From assembly GCA_014529385.2 (NCBI GenBank), contig CM043949.1, forward strand, positions 112,470,477-112,534,476: 64,000 nt of DNA. The letters run 5' to 3'. Shown piece after piece: positions 21,539 to 33,900 of the stretch. Each line of letters opens with the position of its first letter. Position 1 is the first letter of the stretch. The stretch is from Adiantum capillus-veneris (taxonomy: Eukaryota; Streptophyta; Polypodiopsida; Polypodiales; Pteridaceae). The position numbers were made by a program, and so were the translations under genes. The notes under the pieces were generated by a model. It saw nothing but the letters and a program-made list of their open reading frames with translations, searched no databases and had not been told where the DNA came from.

Positions 21539-23917
21539 GTATTTTACTTCCTTTTCAAAAAATAAAATAAAATAGCCAACGTATACTTTCACCTTATTGT
21601 TTAAGTAGGACCCTTCTTAATATATGAGGCATTTGTGATTATGTGTATATAAAACACAACAAAAACGACATGTGATTATAGGCACTCATTTAGACCTACC
21701 ACCCTTAACTTTTGCATAGTCAGCAATTCCTCACCTTGTTTTTCAAGTCCCACATTCTAATATGCAATTAATGTGTCACGATCTTATATCATGTGTTTAT
21801 AAGGCTTACAGCTAGTCATTGTTGACGTAAAAAATGATCACACCCATGCTTCATTTGATTTCTAGCTAGATAACATACCTAGGTTAGTTGACTCCATTTG
21901 TAAACCTTAGGTCTACTAGCTCGTGTGACCCTTCGGCAGGTCTCGCTTGCTCTTACCATGACACACATGATATTTATAAGGTGTGAAAAAAACTTTCTTA
22001 ATTAAGTTGTGCCTATATGACCTTAACTAGTTGTTTTCATAGTTAGCATAGATGATAGAAGGCTTGTTGAAGTAGTCGCCTCCCCGCTCTCTCTCCCTCT
22101 CTCTCTCTCTCACACACACACACACAAACACACAATCCTTATAGAATAAGTTTAGATGTGCATGTACACAATATTTCCAACCTGGTGTGAGTATCTAGTC
22201 TCATTGTATCCCCCTTTTCCAACTTAACAACCTTTATCGCTTAACTACATTCCTCCAAGCTAAAATAACAAGTGATTAAATGACGAGGCCTGCCTCCAAT
22301 CAAATCAAAAAAGAAAAAGAAAAATCTTAAATTGGTCAGGCGAGCTTGAATATGAAATACCAACAAAATATTGTTTTTGTTAGGGCTTCCTAAGCCACTT
22401 CAACCCTCTTCCTTCACCACCCCTTGCTATCTACCTAGTATCTTCTACACACATTCACCACTTTTTCTCTATAGTACAATCTCACCCTCATGGACACCTC
22501 GCAATTTGTGATCCACGTATGTGCCCTTTGTTACACAAAAGGCTTTTTTTGTGTAGCTTTATTCCTCTACATAAATCTAACATACACATAGATTATTAAC
22601 TCCACCCTTAGTGAAGCATGTACTATTTGAAGAACAAAAGTAAGCTCTTTTGAGAAAGATATGAAAGTGTCCTTTGATAATCTTTGCCAAGGAGAAGCCA
22701 AATTATGGGGGAGAGGCACTATCAAGAGTGGGAGTGTGAAACCATTCTTGAAGAGGGTTTGGTGAAGGAAAGAGAAAAGAAAGCAATTGAGGGATCCAAG
22801 TTTGCAATTGCAAGATGTCTACTACTTTCAAATAAATGATCTCTTCTAAAACTATTTATATAGAGATATTCTGCAATTTTTTGTTAGTCTTTTCAATAAG
22901 TTTCTTGGAAAAAAATCAAAACAAAAAATATTTTAATGTTTTTTTAAAATAGATTTGATAAACATAGAAAATAATAAAACAATTTAATAAAATAAAATTT
23001 ATTAGAATCCTTAAATGAAAGGATCCTTTATCAATATCTCATATTGTGCGATTGAACTCCTATGTATTGTTTTATTTTTGTTCTCTAAGAGCCTGTCAAG
23101 CATGCGAAAAAATGAATGTACCTTTGTACTTTTGGAGGATAGCATTCAAAAATTTAAATGGCTATGATCTCTTTCTATTCATTCACAAAACTTTTAAGCT
23201 CCAAGTGTCACATGGGGGCAAGCAAACAAGCTTTTTCATGCCACCTAGCAAAATTCAACGACCTTGACTAGGATCTCTTTCTATTCATTCACAAAACGTT
23301 TACGCTCCATAGGGATACTTGTCAAACAAGCAAAACTGAACGACCTTGGCCCCTTAGGTACTAAGGCCTTTATCATGCCAGTAATCCATTCAACTCTTCA
23401 AGGTGTTAAAGGGGGTGCATACAAAGCCAAGAGCCTAGTGCTTCCTAGTCTTGCCTTGATCATTGATGAACCTAACCTATGCTTTTGTTCTAACAACAAA
23501 GGGAGACAATGCAGATCTTGGCTATGATCCACACTTGGGGATGACACACCTCTGTCTCTCTAAAAGGTGAAGTATCCCATCAGACAATCGATATAAGCAA
23601 AGGGGTAACATAAGAAGGTTGAGTGCAAGCAGAACCTTGAAGCGCCCCACTTGTGTCAAGAGCTCTCTACCACCTCTATTCTTCATCTGTGTGTCCCTTC
23701 ACCCCCTAATTACTTCATGCCACTTAATGAGCTAAATAAATACAACTTTGCTGACACAAACATAGTGGGAAACCATCCGGCATGTACTACCAATATACAT
23801 ATCCGCCATGTACCTATAACTAGCACCAACACCATTAAGAACATTTTCACCATCACGTCAATCTCGTTATCTCTTCCTCCCTACTACATGTGCAAAGCTT
23901 ACCTACTTACCTACAAT

Positions 23918-23920
<3 letters not shown>
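21539..23920. other. AT-rich spacer, no gene recognised
   Basis: Low-complexity AT-rich sequence with a short CT/CA array near 22080-22130 and a local duplication: the segment with CTCTTTCTATTCATTCACAA occurs near 23169 and again near 23273. Reading frames show no recognisable domain. Confidence 0.6.
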
Positions 23921-23969
<49 letters not shown>

Positions 23970-23971
23970 GA

Positions 23972-24203
23972 TGTTGAGATAGGCATGTCCTTCTTCAGCG
24001 ACTATGGGAAACACATCTACATGTGTATACGATTTGCTATTGGCATTTGGCCTATGTGTTGTAAGGCTATGTGTAAGCTAAGTAGAAAGGGAGGAGCTCC
24101 AGCCAGATATCTACTCCAAGCTTATAAATAAAGCCCTCTATGTACATATTTTTATGCTATGGTGTGTACTTTTAATGTAACACCTTTTGAGTCAAAATCA
24201 CGA

Positions 24204-24253
<50 letters not shown>

Positions 24254-24269
24254 TGTGTGTAAGCTATGT

Positions 24270-24308
<39 letters not shown>

Positions 24309-24321
24309 ATCAGCCCCAACA
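23972..24321 (+). repeat. 5' LTR of the TR-GAG-like element
   Basis: 350 bp. Carries a TATAAATA box (24123-24130), a CT array (24208-24251) and a CA array (24272-24307), all of which belong to the LTR. Confidence 0.92.
24123..24130 (+). promoter_or_regulatory. TATA box in TR-GAG 5' LTR
   Basis: TATAAATA, conserved in both LTRs with minor change, about 190 bp before the LTR end. Confidence 0.4.
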
Positions 24322-25232
24322 ATGGGTATCAGAGCTAGTGACCATCACAACAAGCTTAGCAATCCTATTAGCATCACACAAAAGCCCAATTTTCTGTTTT
24401 CAAGTGCATTAATCATTGATCAGAAGGTGATAAAGACGCCCAAATCAGCCCCTTAATCGAAGAAAATCAAGAGCACGGCTTCAAGTTGCTTCGATCTAAG
24501 CTCATGGATGTTTTTTCCTCACTAAAGCGCTCCCTCCTGCAACTTCCAATCATGCAAAGCTGAAAATTTCAGCTTATCACCTCATTTGATGGCTTTGGCT
24601 TCGCTTCAGAATCTCTTCCAAGCCTTGGAGTTTCGTCGATCAGCCCCTACGGATGTAGTCGCAGCTCAAAAATGACCCCCCCTACACCCTTTGATCGAGT
24701 GTAGCTGCTCCTTTTTGCTCAGCAAGTCAACCGACGAGTCCTGCTTGTTCTACAACTCTCGTCATTTCTCAACAATTACTCATTTTTTCTTTTGATTTTT
24801 GATGTCACTTACCTTTGAGCTCGCAAGGTGGCCATTCACACCAAGTGAAGACGACCTCATTATCAAAGTGGGAGAATTCAAACTCAATCCCTTCAAGGCT
24901 TACAGGGCAGCCGCCACCCACACCAAGCAAACCGGCCCTTCAAATTTTATACACACGGTAGCTCTTCACGCGAAGCAAGACGGAGCAAATCTAATCTACA
25001 CAAGAAGGCAAAGAAATTCAAATCTTCACACGAAGCAATGCAAAGCAACCGTAGTTTCTTTTAATTCTCTCGAGGCGGAATAATTCTGTGAAATGGTGCT
25101 TCACAAATCTTTTGTGAAGAGTGACTTTACGATCAGGGAATTGTTTTAATTTTGCACTGACTCCACCTATTGTAAAGAGGCATACAATGACCTTGACAAA
25201 GCGTCAAGTGTTAAGACCCCTCTGCTTGCACC

Positions 25233-26135
25233 ATGGGAGAAAAGGGAATTGAAAATTTTTATGGCGAAGGCTTCCACACCTGGAAACCAATCTGCGAGGA
25301 TATCTTATGAAAAATCAATTGTGGTCTGTCGTAAAACCGAGAGTAAGCGAACCATCTACTTCTGTTGAAGGAACTCTCACTAGGGCCCAAATCGCACAAG
25401 CACAAGCTAAAGATGAACAAGCACTTGGCATAATTATCACATCACTCCACGATAATTATGCGCACTTTATAGATCTGCACCACTGCAATCCAAGCATGGG
25501 ATATTCTGGAACATAACTTTGGTGCTAAACAAAAGCAAAGTAAGATTAGCTTAAAGAAAAAATCTTTATAAACTTACTATGCTTCAAGAGGAGGATGTTT
25601 CAAGCCTCGTTAACAGACTAATGAGCATAATCACGCAGCTCACCTAAATTCAGTGCCAAGTCCTGGAAGAAGATCAAGTCGTTGTGCTCCTAAGTGCTTT
25701 ACCTGAAAGTTTTGACAACATAGTCACAATCTTAGAGCAAAACGAGCCCATACCTTCTCTGCAATATGTTACGGGGAAAATCCATGAAGAAGAAAACAAA
25801 AATAAGAAGAAATTTGAATCAGTAGGAGGAGCTTATTTTACATCATCATCATCATCATCTAGGGTGTCATCATCATCACCTAGAATTAATAACAAGAAGT
25901 GCATGAGTGTGGCAAGCCTAGACACTTCTCCAAGGACTGTTACAAGAACAAGTATTGTAGCAATTGCGGCATGAAAGGTCATCCACCATCAAAATGCCAA
26001 GGAAGCAACAACAAAGACAAAAGTAGAGTCAATCTTGCAGAAGAAGAGGACGGAGATGCAGCTCAACAGGCAGAGAATTGTCTCCATGTGTGTGCCGCCC
26101 TCAACTACTTTTGCGAGTATACTGATGTATTGTAA
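25233..26135 (+). pseudogene. Decayed Copia gag with double zinc knuckle
   Basis: Starts MGEKGIENFYGEGFHTWK, the typical Copia gag opening, then matches gag in several frames: residues KNQLWSVVKP (about 25307), DEQALGIIITSLHDNYAHF, the AIQAWDILEHNFGAK pattern, and VLLSALPESFDNIVTILEQ (25684 onward). Two CCHC-type knuckles follow near 25900-26010 (HECGKPRHFSKDC and CSNCGMKGHPPSKC). Several stops and frameshifts interrupt it, so no full protein is made. It is the only coding remnant of its element. Confidence 0.85.
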
Positions 26136-26180
26136 ATATGGATGGTCTTCCACCTTCTTTGTTTTAAGGGGAGGATTTCT

Positions 26181-26274
26181 CAGTCTGTGTGACACCATAT
26201 GATGAGACCACTCAGTCTGTGTGACTATAGTCTATGTGACTATCTCGGTCTGTGTGACTATTAGCCTGTGTGGC
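26181..26274. repeat. Short degenerate direct repeats (CTGTGTGAC type)
   Basis: About five copies of a CAGTCTGTGTGAC-like word lie between the gag remnant and the 3' LTR. They are preceded by a second copy of the purine tract (TTAAGGGGAGGA at 26164-26175). Confidence 0.75.
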
Positions 26275-26326
26275 TTTAGGTCTCGATCCAGCTTCATTCA
26301 GTATAGTCCATGCCTAAGGGGAGGAT

Positions 26327-26650
26327 TGTTGAGATAGGCATGTCCTTCTTCAGCGACTATGGGAAACGCCTCTACATGTGTATACTATTTGCTATTGGCA
26401 TTTGGCATATGTGTTGTAAGGCTATGTGTAAGCTAACTATAAAGGGAGGAGCTCCAGCCGGATATCTACTCCAGGCTTATAAATACAACCCTCTGTGTAC
26501 ATATTTTTATGTTATGGTGTGTACTTTTAATGTAACACCTTTTGAGTCAAAATCACGAGTACTCTCTCTCTCTCTCTCTAACTGTGTAAGCTATGTCTGC
26601 ACACACACACAAACCTCCTTGAGCACACACACACACCATCAACCCCAACA
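26327..26650 (+). repeat. 3' LTR of the TR-GAG-like element
   Basis: 324 bp; same sequence as the 5' LTR with much shorter CT and CA arrays, which explains the length difference. Confidence 0.92.
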
Positions 26651-27125
26651 AGAGAGAGAGAGAGAGAAGAAGAAGAAGAAAGCTTTTAAGGTAGGACATG
26701 TACTCCTAAGAGTAGAAAATAGGCGAGCGCGACAAATTATAGTTATGGCAGCTCTACATGATTTATGCATAAAGCAATTCCACCCTCCAACAATGCCTCT
26801 TGTAGTTGCCCCTTGAACCTGCATGTAAAGTGCACCCAAAAACTTGCAAGCAAGGTGCATCAACAATTAGAATGCCAATCGGCGATGCCTTTCTATAGCA
26901 TGCCCTTGTGTGAAAGAACATTGAGTTTCAAGAGAGAGCCCTTCGCTTCCATGACCTTCACCAGTGTGGAGGCCTTGCCTCACCATAACCACACCTAGAG
27001 AACTATGTTTTGTCAAAATCTTGTCAAGCTTCTGTTACATGAAGCTAGTTTGGGTTTTGTACATATATCTTCTCCTTTGCCTTGGTGATAGAAATACCCA
27101 CTACCCATCTACTTCTTGGTTGTGG

Positions 27126-27168
<43 letters not shown>

Positions 27169-27293
27169 TTTAATGGTTCTAGAAAAATGATAATGTTTTT
27201 AGAAGATTTGTGATGTTAACTGATGATAGAGAGAGAGAGAGAGAGGAAACCTATGCCTGGTGATGATGTTGATGATTTAGCTTGCACTCTTTG

Positions 27294-27336
<43 letters not shown>

Positions 27337-27390
27337 AGTCTGTTTCCTGTCTCACACGCTCTTTGTTTGTGGCTCAGTGTGTGTGTGTGC

Positions 27391-27483
<93 letters not shown>

Positions 27484-28483
27484 CCAGCTAGTAGAACTTC
27501 TAATTTCATTTTATAATTTTTTTGTACCTAGACATGGTATCAAATTCACCAATTCGTGATGGTTTGGTCTCATAGGTGATTTTTGGCCTCTTGAATACAT
27601 TAATATATCATTTCATTTCTCTCGTATCAACTTCAAAATTTGAGGCATTAATAAGAGTCCCGCTCAAGCACTTCTAGTTTCATTTTAAGTTTTTTTGTGC
27701 CAAGACATGGTATTAGTTTCACCAGTTTGTAACGGTTTGATCTCATAGGTCATTCTGGTCTCTTGAGGACACTAATTTATCATTTCATTTCTCTCCCGTG
27801 GCAATCCCTTCCCCAAAATTTGAAGCATTAATAGCTCTGTGTGTGTGTGTGTGTGTGTGCACAGGCATGTGTGTGCGCGCATTGCTCTCTCTGTCTCAAT
27901 GTTCTGGAAAAGTGTGCCTTAGCTTAGCCTTGAGCCGATTGAAAAATCAAAACAGTAGGTTGAAGGGAGGAAAAGAAAGTGAAAATTTGCTTGCAAAATT
28001 TAACATTGCAAAAAATGCCAATCATTTTGAAACATCTCCTCTTTCAACCTACCCTAAACGGAATTTTGCATTAAGAACATCTCTCTCTCTCTCTCTCTCT
28101 CTCTCCACTCTATGTGTATCTCTCTCTATGTTTCAATGTTCTGGAAAAGTGTGTTTGAGCATAGCCTCAACCTGGTTGAAAAATCAAAACAGCCAATTGA
28201 AGGGAGGGAAAGAAAGAGAACATTTGCTTGAAAAATTTAACATTGCAAAAAACTCCGATTATATTGAAACATCTCCTCTTTCAACCTACCCTAAAGGGAA
28301 TTTTGCACGAAGACATTAAACTATCATTTCATTTCTCTCCTTTGGCAATCACGTTCAAGAAGCCGCTTATTTTGAGAGATCTCCTCTTTCAACCTATCCT
28401 AAAGGGATTTTTGCATGAAGACATTAATATATATATATATTCATATATATATCATTTCATCTCTCTACATTAATAGAAGTATT

Positions 28484-28527
<44 letters not shown>

Positions 28528-28891
28528 GTCACTAATGTAAATCACCCATGAATGCAAGTCCAAACTTTGAAGTTGTTAGCCACTTACGGACACCCTATCA
28601 CCTTTGACGGACACCTTATCACTTTATTTGAGTCATGGACCACGCTTGTTGATCTTATGGGTGTGTAGGTGATCGCTGATGAGAGGCGCACCACTTATCT
28701 CATTTTTACATTATTTTTGATATGACTAGCCACTGTGGGCGTCCATGTGTGAATGGGTCACATTCATAAAAAGGTCCATTTTGACCTAAAATCTTGATTT
28801 TTGAGGTGCACGCTAAAGAAGTGCTCTTGCTCTACCTCTACCTTCTCCATCGTGTGCTCACCACGAATGTGTATGTGTGTGTGTGTGTGTG

Positions 28892-28956
<65 letters not shown>

Positions 28957-29150
28957 ATTGTGGCGGCATCGGCGATTGAGTGCGGCAACGGTTGCTCCCT
29001 CATGAGACGACAAGCATTGAGCAGTGAGTGGCACACCATTGTCCCCCTTTGAGCTTACTAGGAGAGTCTAGTTGTGTGCTTGCAACCATTCGTGGCTTGC
29101 ACACAATGTTCAGCAAGTCCCCGGCCTCCGACATGTGCAATAGAAGCGCA
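26651..29150. repeat. Microsatellite-dense region with local tandem duplications
   Basis: CT or GA arrays at 27127-27166, 27226-27244, 27295-27338, 27392-27479, 28080-28106, 28484-28527 and 28894-28955, and GT arrays at 27837-27859 and 28870-28892. A roughly 175 bp unit occurs at 27899-28072 and 28137-28312, with a third partial copy near 28356-28420. A roughly 95 bp unit occurs near 27493-27590 and 27672-27770. No gene recognised; frames in these arrays are Leu-Ser or Glu-Arg artefacts. Confidence 0.85.
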
Positions 29151-29156
29151 CATTTT

Positions 29157-29174
29157 TGACGCCGCTGCCAGGGA
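29157..29174 (+). other. Decayed Gypsy-type primer-binding site
   Basis: TTGACGCCGCTGCCAGGGA resembles the primer site of the element at 48769 (TGGCGCCGCTGCCGGGGA) with mostly G-to-A changes at CpG/GG positions. It may mark the start of the leader of the Gypsy element downstream; a matching upstream LTR was not delimited. Confidence 0.45.
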
Positions 29175-30753
29175 TTGCCTTGCACTAAGCTTGAGAAGCA
29201 CTCTGTGCTGCCTCTTGAAGCCATTCTTTTCATCTATTTTTGGTTTTTCCTAAGATTGGATTAGATCCGTTAGTGGATGTAATGTGCAGGTTTTATTAGT
29301 CCTGTTAAGCTCTATAGCGTGTATGTTTTTTTAGTTTAGTATCTCTGCAATGTGCATGTTCTTTGAAGTGGACAACAAGCAGGTAACTAGTTAGTTATGC
29401 CAATGTGCAGTGTGATGTGTTAGGTAGTGTGTGTGTGTGCAGTGTTAGTTAGTTAGTGTGCAGTGTGATGTAGCTGCAAGGTGCAGCTACGCACATTAGC
29501 TAGCTCTATGTGCGTGAGCTCAACGCCCACGCAACACAACCTTATACAGAAATGCTCAAAAAATCTGAGACCAAAAAGAAATTCAAAAACAAAAGGAAAA
29601 ATAAAAAAAATCTTATATTAAAAGGAAGGGATCGGGATCATTTCCCAAGCCCAAGCACGAAGGGATCGGGATCATTCCCGAAGCCGAAGCCCAAAGCCCA
29701 AGCCCACGCTTCAGTCCTCAGTCTTATGATATAGTATAGAAACTACTATATATAAAAGGACTACCCCCTCAAGGTGAAGGGAGGGTATGTGGGACAAGTC
29801 CTTCAAGTCCTCCACCCTTCCCTTCACACTTATACCCTTAAACTTACTAATTTTAGCCTTCTTCTCGACTAGTTAAGACTGTTTTTAGTAACCGAACCAA
29901 GGGCTGTAAAGCACGGCACGTCCCTCTAACCAAGATGCTCATTTTGAGGTATCACATGCCATATTTTGTGGCTTGATTAAAAAAGGACAAAAAAAAAAGA
30001 AAGTAAATTTGGGTTGCAAAACACCCAAAAAACTAAGTGAGCGGCCTTCACAGGCAATCGCCAACAATTTTAGGGCGTTGAGGTCACATGCACTTATTCT
30101 CTGGTCGTGTTCTAGAGGACGATCATATAGAGAGTGTCTTTGTTTACTCAGGTGCCCATTTTTCCTCCACATTAAGCTAGGCCCTTAGCGGGAAACCAAG
30201 GTAGTACCACTCAGGACCAACATATTGCATGTAGTGACTCTTCCTCTGACTACGGCATCATGGGAGGTTACCCGACACCCAAACTCAATAGTTCACGCCA
30301 AGACATGCATGCCATGGGCCCACGGTCCGGGTCGAGCGTGCTTAGCCGCTTGAAAGAGACTTTTGTTAGAGCCACTCACTCTAAATATGGAGCTAGAGAT
30401 GTAAATGAAGGGGGTGGAAAAGTAAATTCATCATTCATGACCAATGTAGACCCCATGCTCTTGCAGAGTGTGCATGTGAATACTCCATTCACTGCACTCT
30501 GTGACTCTTCATAGCTATTTCCCTTCGAGGTTATATTACCTGATGGTAGAAGCCTTGTCGAAGTACAAGAGGTTGAGCGATATATCCTTGCAGCTAGGAA
30601 AAAGGAAATATAAAGCTTACGCAAGGAAGAGCAACGGAGAGAGCTAAAGGCAAAGGCCCCTATGTCAGCATCCATGCTAGTCGAGCAATCGAGGGCTCTT
30701 GAATTAGCAACACTAAGGGTCAAACCATAGAGAGCCACATTGCATTTAGTTCA

Positions 30754-31715
30754 ATGGACACCCCTAGCATCTCAGTCCTAGATGGAACGTTTCTAAATGA
30801 AAATTGGAAATATGAACTACAAATAAAAACTTTAATCGACCTATACATAGGTCACACCTATCACGTTGGTTGGTTAGATGTCCTACAATCCACAACGCGT
30901 GCTACTAGCATAGAGGAGCAACAACAAAGAGTTTGTGATGTCATCCATAGGGTTATTGAGCTGGAGAGGTAGAACAAAGGGATCCACATGCCTTCAATGG
31001 GTCTCATGAGATTCTTGGATACAGGGAAGGCTAAGCAACCAGCTTTACCACAAATGGAGACTCCCTCAGTAAGCCCGATGGATCCTCAATATGTTGTTCC
31101 ACCAGGGATCTCAGTACAATTTGAGCCCACAAATGATAGCTTTACCTTTCCAAGTTTAGCTCATTTTTCTCTTGATGACACCACGGCTACCGTGCCTACC
31201 CCAGTGATGGTCGTGAAAAAAAACACACCATTATGACCTCATTTGTTAGTAAAGCACCACTACATGGTGTCCCAATGCCTTCAATAGTACCTACAGGTGT
31301 GTATCAATCATATGCACCCATGGGTCCTCACACTCATGTAGCTCCTACCCCTCCCATTGTAGCTCCTACCCCTTCAACAACTTATGCTCCACAACACAAC
31401 ATCCAAGCCCTTATTTTCAATGGGATCATACCAGCTAGCATTAGCATGTCACATCCCACGTCTGCTATGCCCAACGCCACACATATGAACTTTGGGCCAC
31501 CACATGGCACAACATTGTACCCAGTTTGGGACCCGAGGATCACCCGTATGCCTAACCCGATGCCAACCATATTCCACATGCAGTTCTGAGAGCGCTATAC
31601 CTGCTCACTTGGGACACGCTTGATAGAGAGCCTAGAAGTAAGGCAATACAAATAGCCAAGTTCACACACAAATTTAGTGGATACGGAGATGTGAAAAGCA
31701 TATCGAAGTATTTTC
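30754..31715 (+). pseudogene. G1 gag, N-terminal part (Pro/Thr-rich)
   Basis: Reading frames at 30754-31236 (one in-frame stop at 30970) and 31233-31589 are Pro/Thr/Met-rich and lie just before the conserved gag core. The stretch ending near 31715 reads FTHKFSGYGDVKSISKYF, which is gag-like. Function is inferred from position and continuation into the capsid-like region. Confidence 0.55.
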
Positions 31716-31961
31716 TTGGGGGGTGCACTATGTAATCATGTTAATGTATAACGTGAGTTCGATAGAAGGGGTTTTAAAATGCGGAAATTTTAGGCAATTT
31801 AACAAAGATACATTAAAATAAGGGGTTTTTATATTCAATTTTGGAAAATAGTCATAAAATAAGGGGTCATTTTATTCATTTAGACATGTTAAAAGAGAGG
31901 TTTTTTAAATACCCCACGAACGCGCGTTATATAGGGAATATTGAACGGTGAATCTCCCGAG
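31716..31961. mobile_element. AT-rich 246 bp insertion within G1 gag
   Basis: Near-identical 8-9 bp sequences flank it: AGTATTTTC at 31707-31715 and AGTATTTC at 31962-31969. The gag reading picks up again on the far side, so this looks like a small DNA transposon insertion with an 8 bp target duplication. Terminal inverted repeats are not obvious. It is strongly AT-rich, with GCGCGTTATATAGGG near its right end. Confidence 0.6.
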
Positions 31962-32538
31962 AGTATTTCAACAAATATGTGATTCCCTAGGAGAACACTA
32001 TGACCTGCATAAGAGTAATGCTTTAAGCCTGACCTTGAGTGGGAAGGCTGGGGATTGATATAAGACCCTAAGGGTGGAAGAGAAGAGGATTTACCTTACT
32101 CTTAGGAGACTGTTCTTGAAAGAGTACAGACAAGGGGGAGTGCTTTGGGGCGTAGCCTCTCATCTCCAAAAAGCCCAACAAGAGAAAGGAGAGTCTGTGA
32201 GAGACTTTATTAGTCGCTTGACGCATTTGAATTCTTGTTGTAATCCAAATGAGCGCTTCAATAATAACCAATTTCTCGATAGATTCATAAGGGGACTACG
32301 ACATGAGGATATCTACAATGGCCTAGTCATTAGAGGTACCGCCACTTGGGAAGAAGTCACCACCGATGTGATCCAATTGGAGGACAATTTAATGATTCAA
32401 GGAGAAAGAGTGTCTATTGACCCTAAATCTATTAGCTCGCAAGCATCGGGGCATGAGTCAATGACCATAAAGCCTATTGCTAAAGAGCCAAAGATATATG
32501 AGATGACTTTAGTAGAACTCACCAAGGCCATTCAATAA
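31962..32538 (+). pseudogene. G1 gag, capsid-like region
   Basis: Contains the conserved retrotransposon gag pattern: LTLSGKAGD, LTLRRLFLKEY, a QQEKGESVRDFISRLTHL segment and RFIRGLRHEDIY, then an EEVTTDVIQLED segment. It runs open from 32074 to an in-frame TAA at 32536-32538, and the same frame continues beyond. Stops at the 5' side and the TAA make it non-functional. Acts as nucleocapsid/capsid precursor in intact relatives. Confidence 0.85.
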
Positions 32539-32574
32539 AGTCTTATAGACAATCGTGCTCCACAAAACAATCAT

Positions 32575-33421
32575 ATGTATCCAAGGAGGGAGAAACAATG
32601 GTGCTCTGTTTGCTTTGGTCCACATAGTACCAATGAATGCCCTATGTTTAGAGTAAAATTTAATGGAAATTGCAATGCATGTGGGAGGTATGGTCATCAA
32701 GCCAAGGATTGCATAGTATTTAAACGCGTAATGACCAATAGACCAACCTTAGTGCCTGCATTGATGCCGGCCCCACCTCTTGAACAACCGTCACAACACA
32801 TGGTCCCTAGGACCCAAAATGTTGTTCAAACAACACCATTACTACCTCCAATGCTAGGACCGCAACCCCCACATCCAAGAATTGCTTATGTGAATCAAGT
32901 GGGTTGTGAGTCATATATTGCTTGTGTGGATTGCGAGGATGAGTTAGACCCAAATATTGCCTATGGGATTGATGCACTTGAAGAAAGTCCACAACACTAC
33001 ATGGAGGACTATTGGGGACAAGTCAAACCTGTCTATCAACTGCTCTTGTGGCAAGAAGCCAAAATATCTATTTCACTGCCACGCGACCACCTCTTCAATG
33101 CTACGAGTGTGGGGTCCGCATTGTGTAGCCGAGTGTTCTATTAGAATACAAAAGAATGCCACACTAATGCAAACCAATCAAGAAAGTACAACTACAATGT
33201 CAATAGTCATGTGTAATCAATGTGGCATAGATCATTTGATTGCCCAATGTCCTAATAATTCAAATGCGCCAAAGATTATGCCATTAAACTTAATTGAGGT
33301 TACCGAGGAGCCATCACAAAGTACACCTGTGGTATCAGTAAATGTACTCACACGATTGATGCTCCAAAACCAAAATTATATTCTTGAAGAAAGAGACACA
33401 ACATCAATTGTCCAATCTTAG
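32575..33421 (+). pseudogene. G1 gag zinc-knuckle region
   Basis: Same frame as the gag core after the TAA. Two knuckles come first: CSVCFGPHSTNEC and CNACGRYGHQAKDC. After a frameshift near 33000-33140 two more short Cys/His motifs appear, including CNQCGIDHLIAQCP (CX2CX3HX4C spacing). Similar motifs occur in the related element G2. Between them is Pro-rich linker. Broken by frameshift. Confidence 0.8.
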
Positions 33422-33900
33422 AAGAAGAAGAAAACATGAAGGAAGAGATCGAAAAAAGCAGCGAAGTCAAACCCCAGTTCAAAGACCAATATAGGGACTG
33501 GTGACAACCCTGTGTATATAAAAGACGTTGAAGATCCATATTATTGACACAGTGTTCCCTACACGAAATCAACCTCACAAAGACCCTAGACCACTAGCCA
33601 TACCTAGTGTCATCCAAGAAGAAAGTGATTTTAAGTCATTAGGAAGTAGGCGTACTCCCTTCTTGTTGGAGAGAATGTTTATGGAGGGATTACCTGACCC
33701 TATCAAAGAAATGGAGATCCCATCTTCCCCATGTCAAGGGACTGAAACCCAAAAAGTGCCATTAAATGTTGATGGATTTCTTGGCTTCAGAAGTTAGAAC
33801 CACCATCATGTCTAAACTATATGGAGACCCCAAGCTATTCTTAGGTCTTTGAGCTTTCCTCAATGGAGAACTGAAAGTCGGGATACCACAATTTGCATAG

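Larger units (their letters stand above)
23972..26650 (+). mobile_element. Non-autonomous Copia-type element with gag only (TR-GAG-like)
   Basis: Direct LTRs at 23972-24321 and 26327-26650 (TGTTGAGATAGG...CCCCAACA) enclose 2.0 kb. A primer site TGGGTATCAGAGC (initiator tRNA-Met with one extra G) follows the 5' LTR, and a purine tract (TAAGGGGAGGA) precedes the 3' LTR. Inside is only a decayed Copia gag; there is no protease, integrase or RT. Both flanks are GA microsatellite (23921-23966 and 26651-26665), so it inserted into a GA array. TGAGA and AGAGA at the borders are a probable imperfect target duplication. Confidence 0.9.

Noticed and set aside
30260-30514. Short frame near the start of G1 as a host gene
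   Set aside because: Lies in the decayed leader/gag region of a Gypsy element, short, and without a domain.
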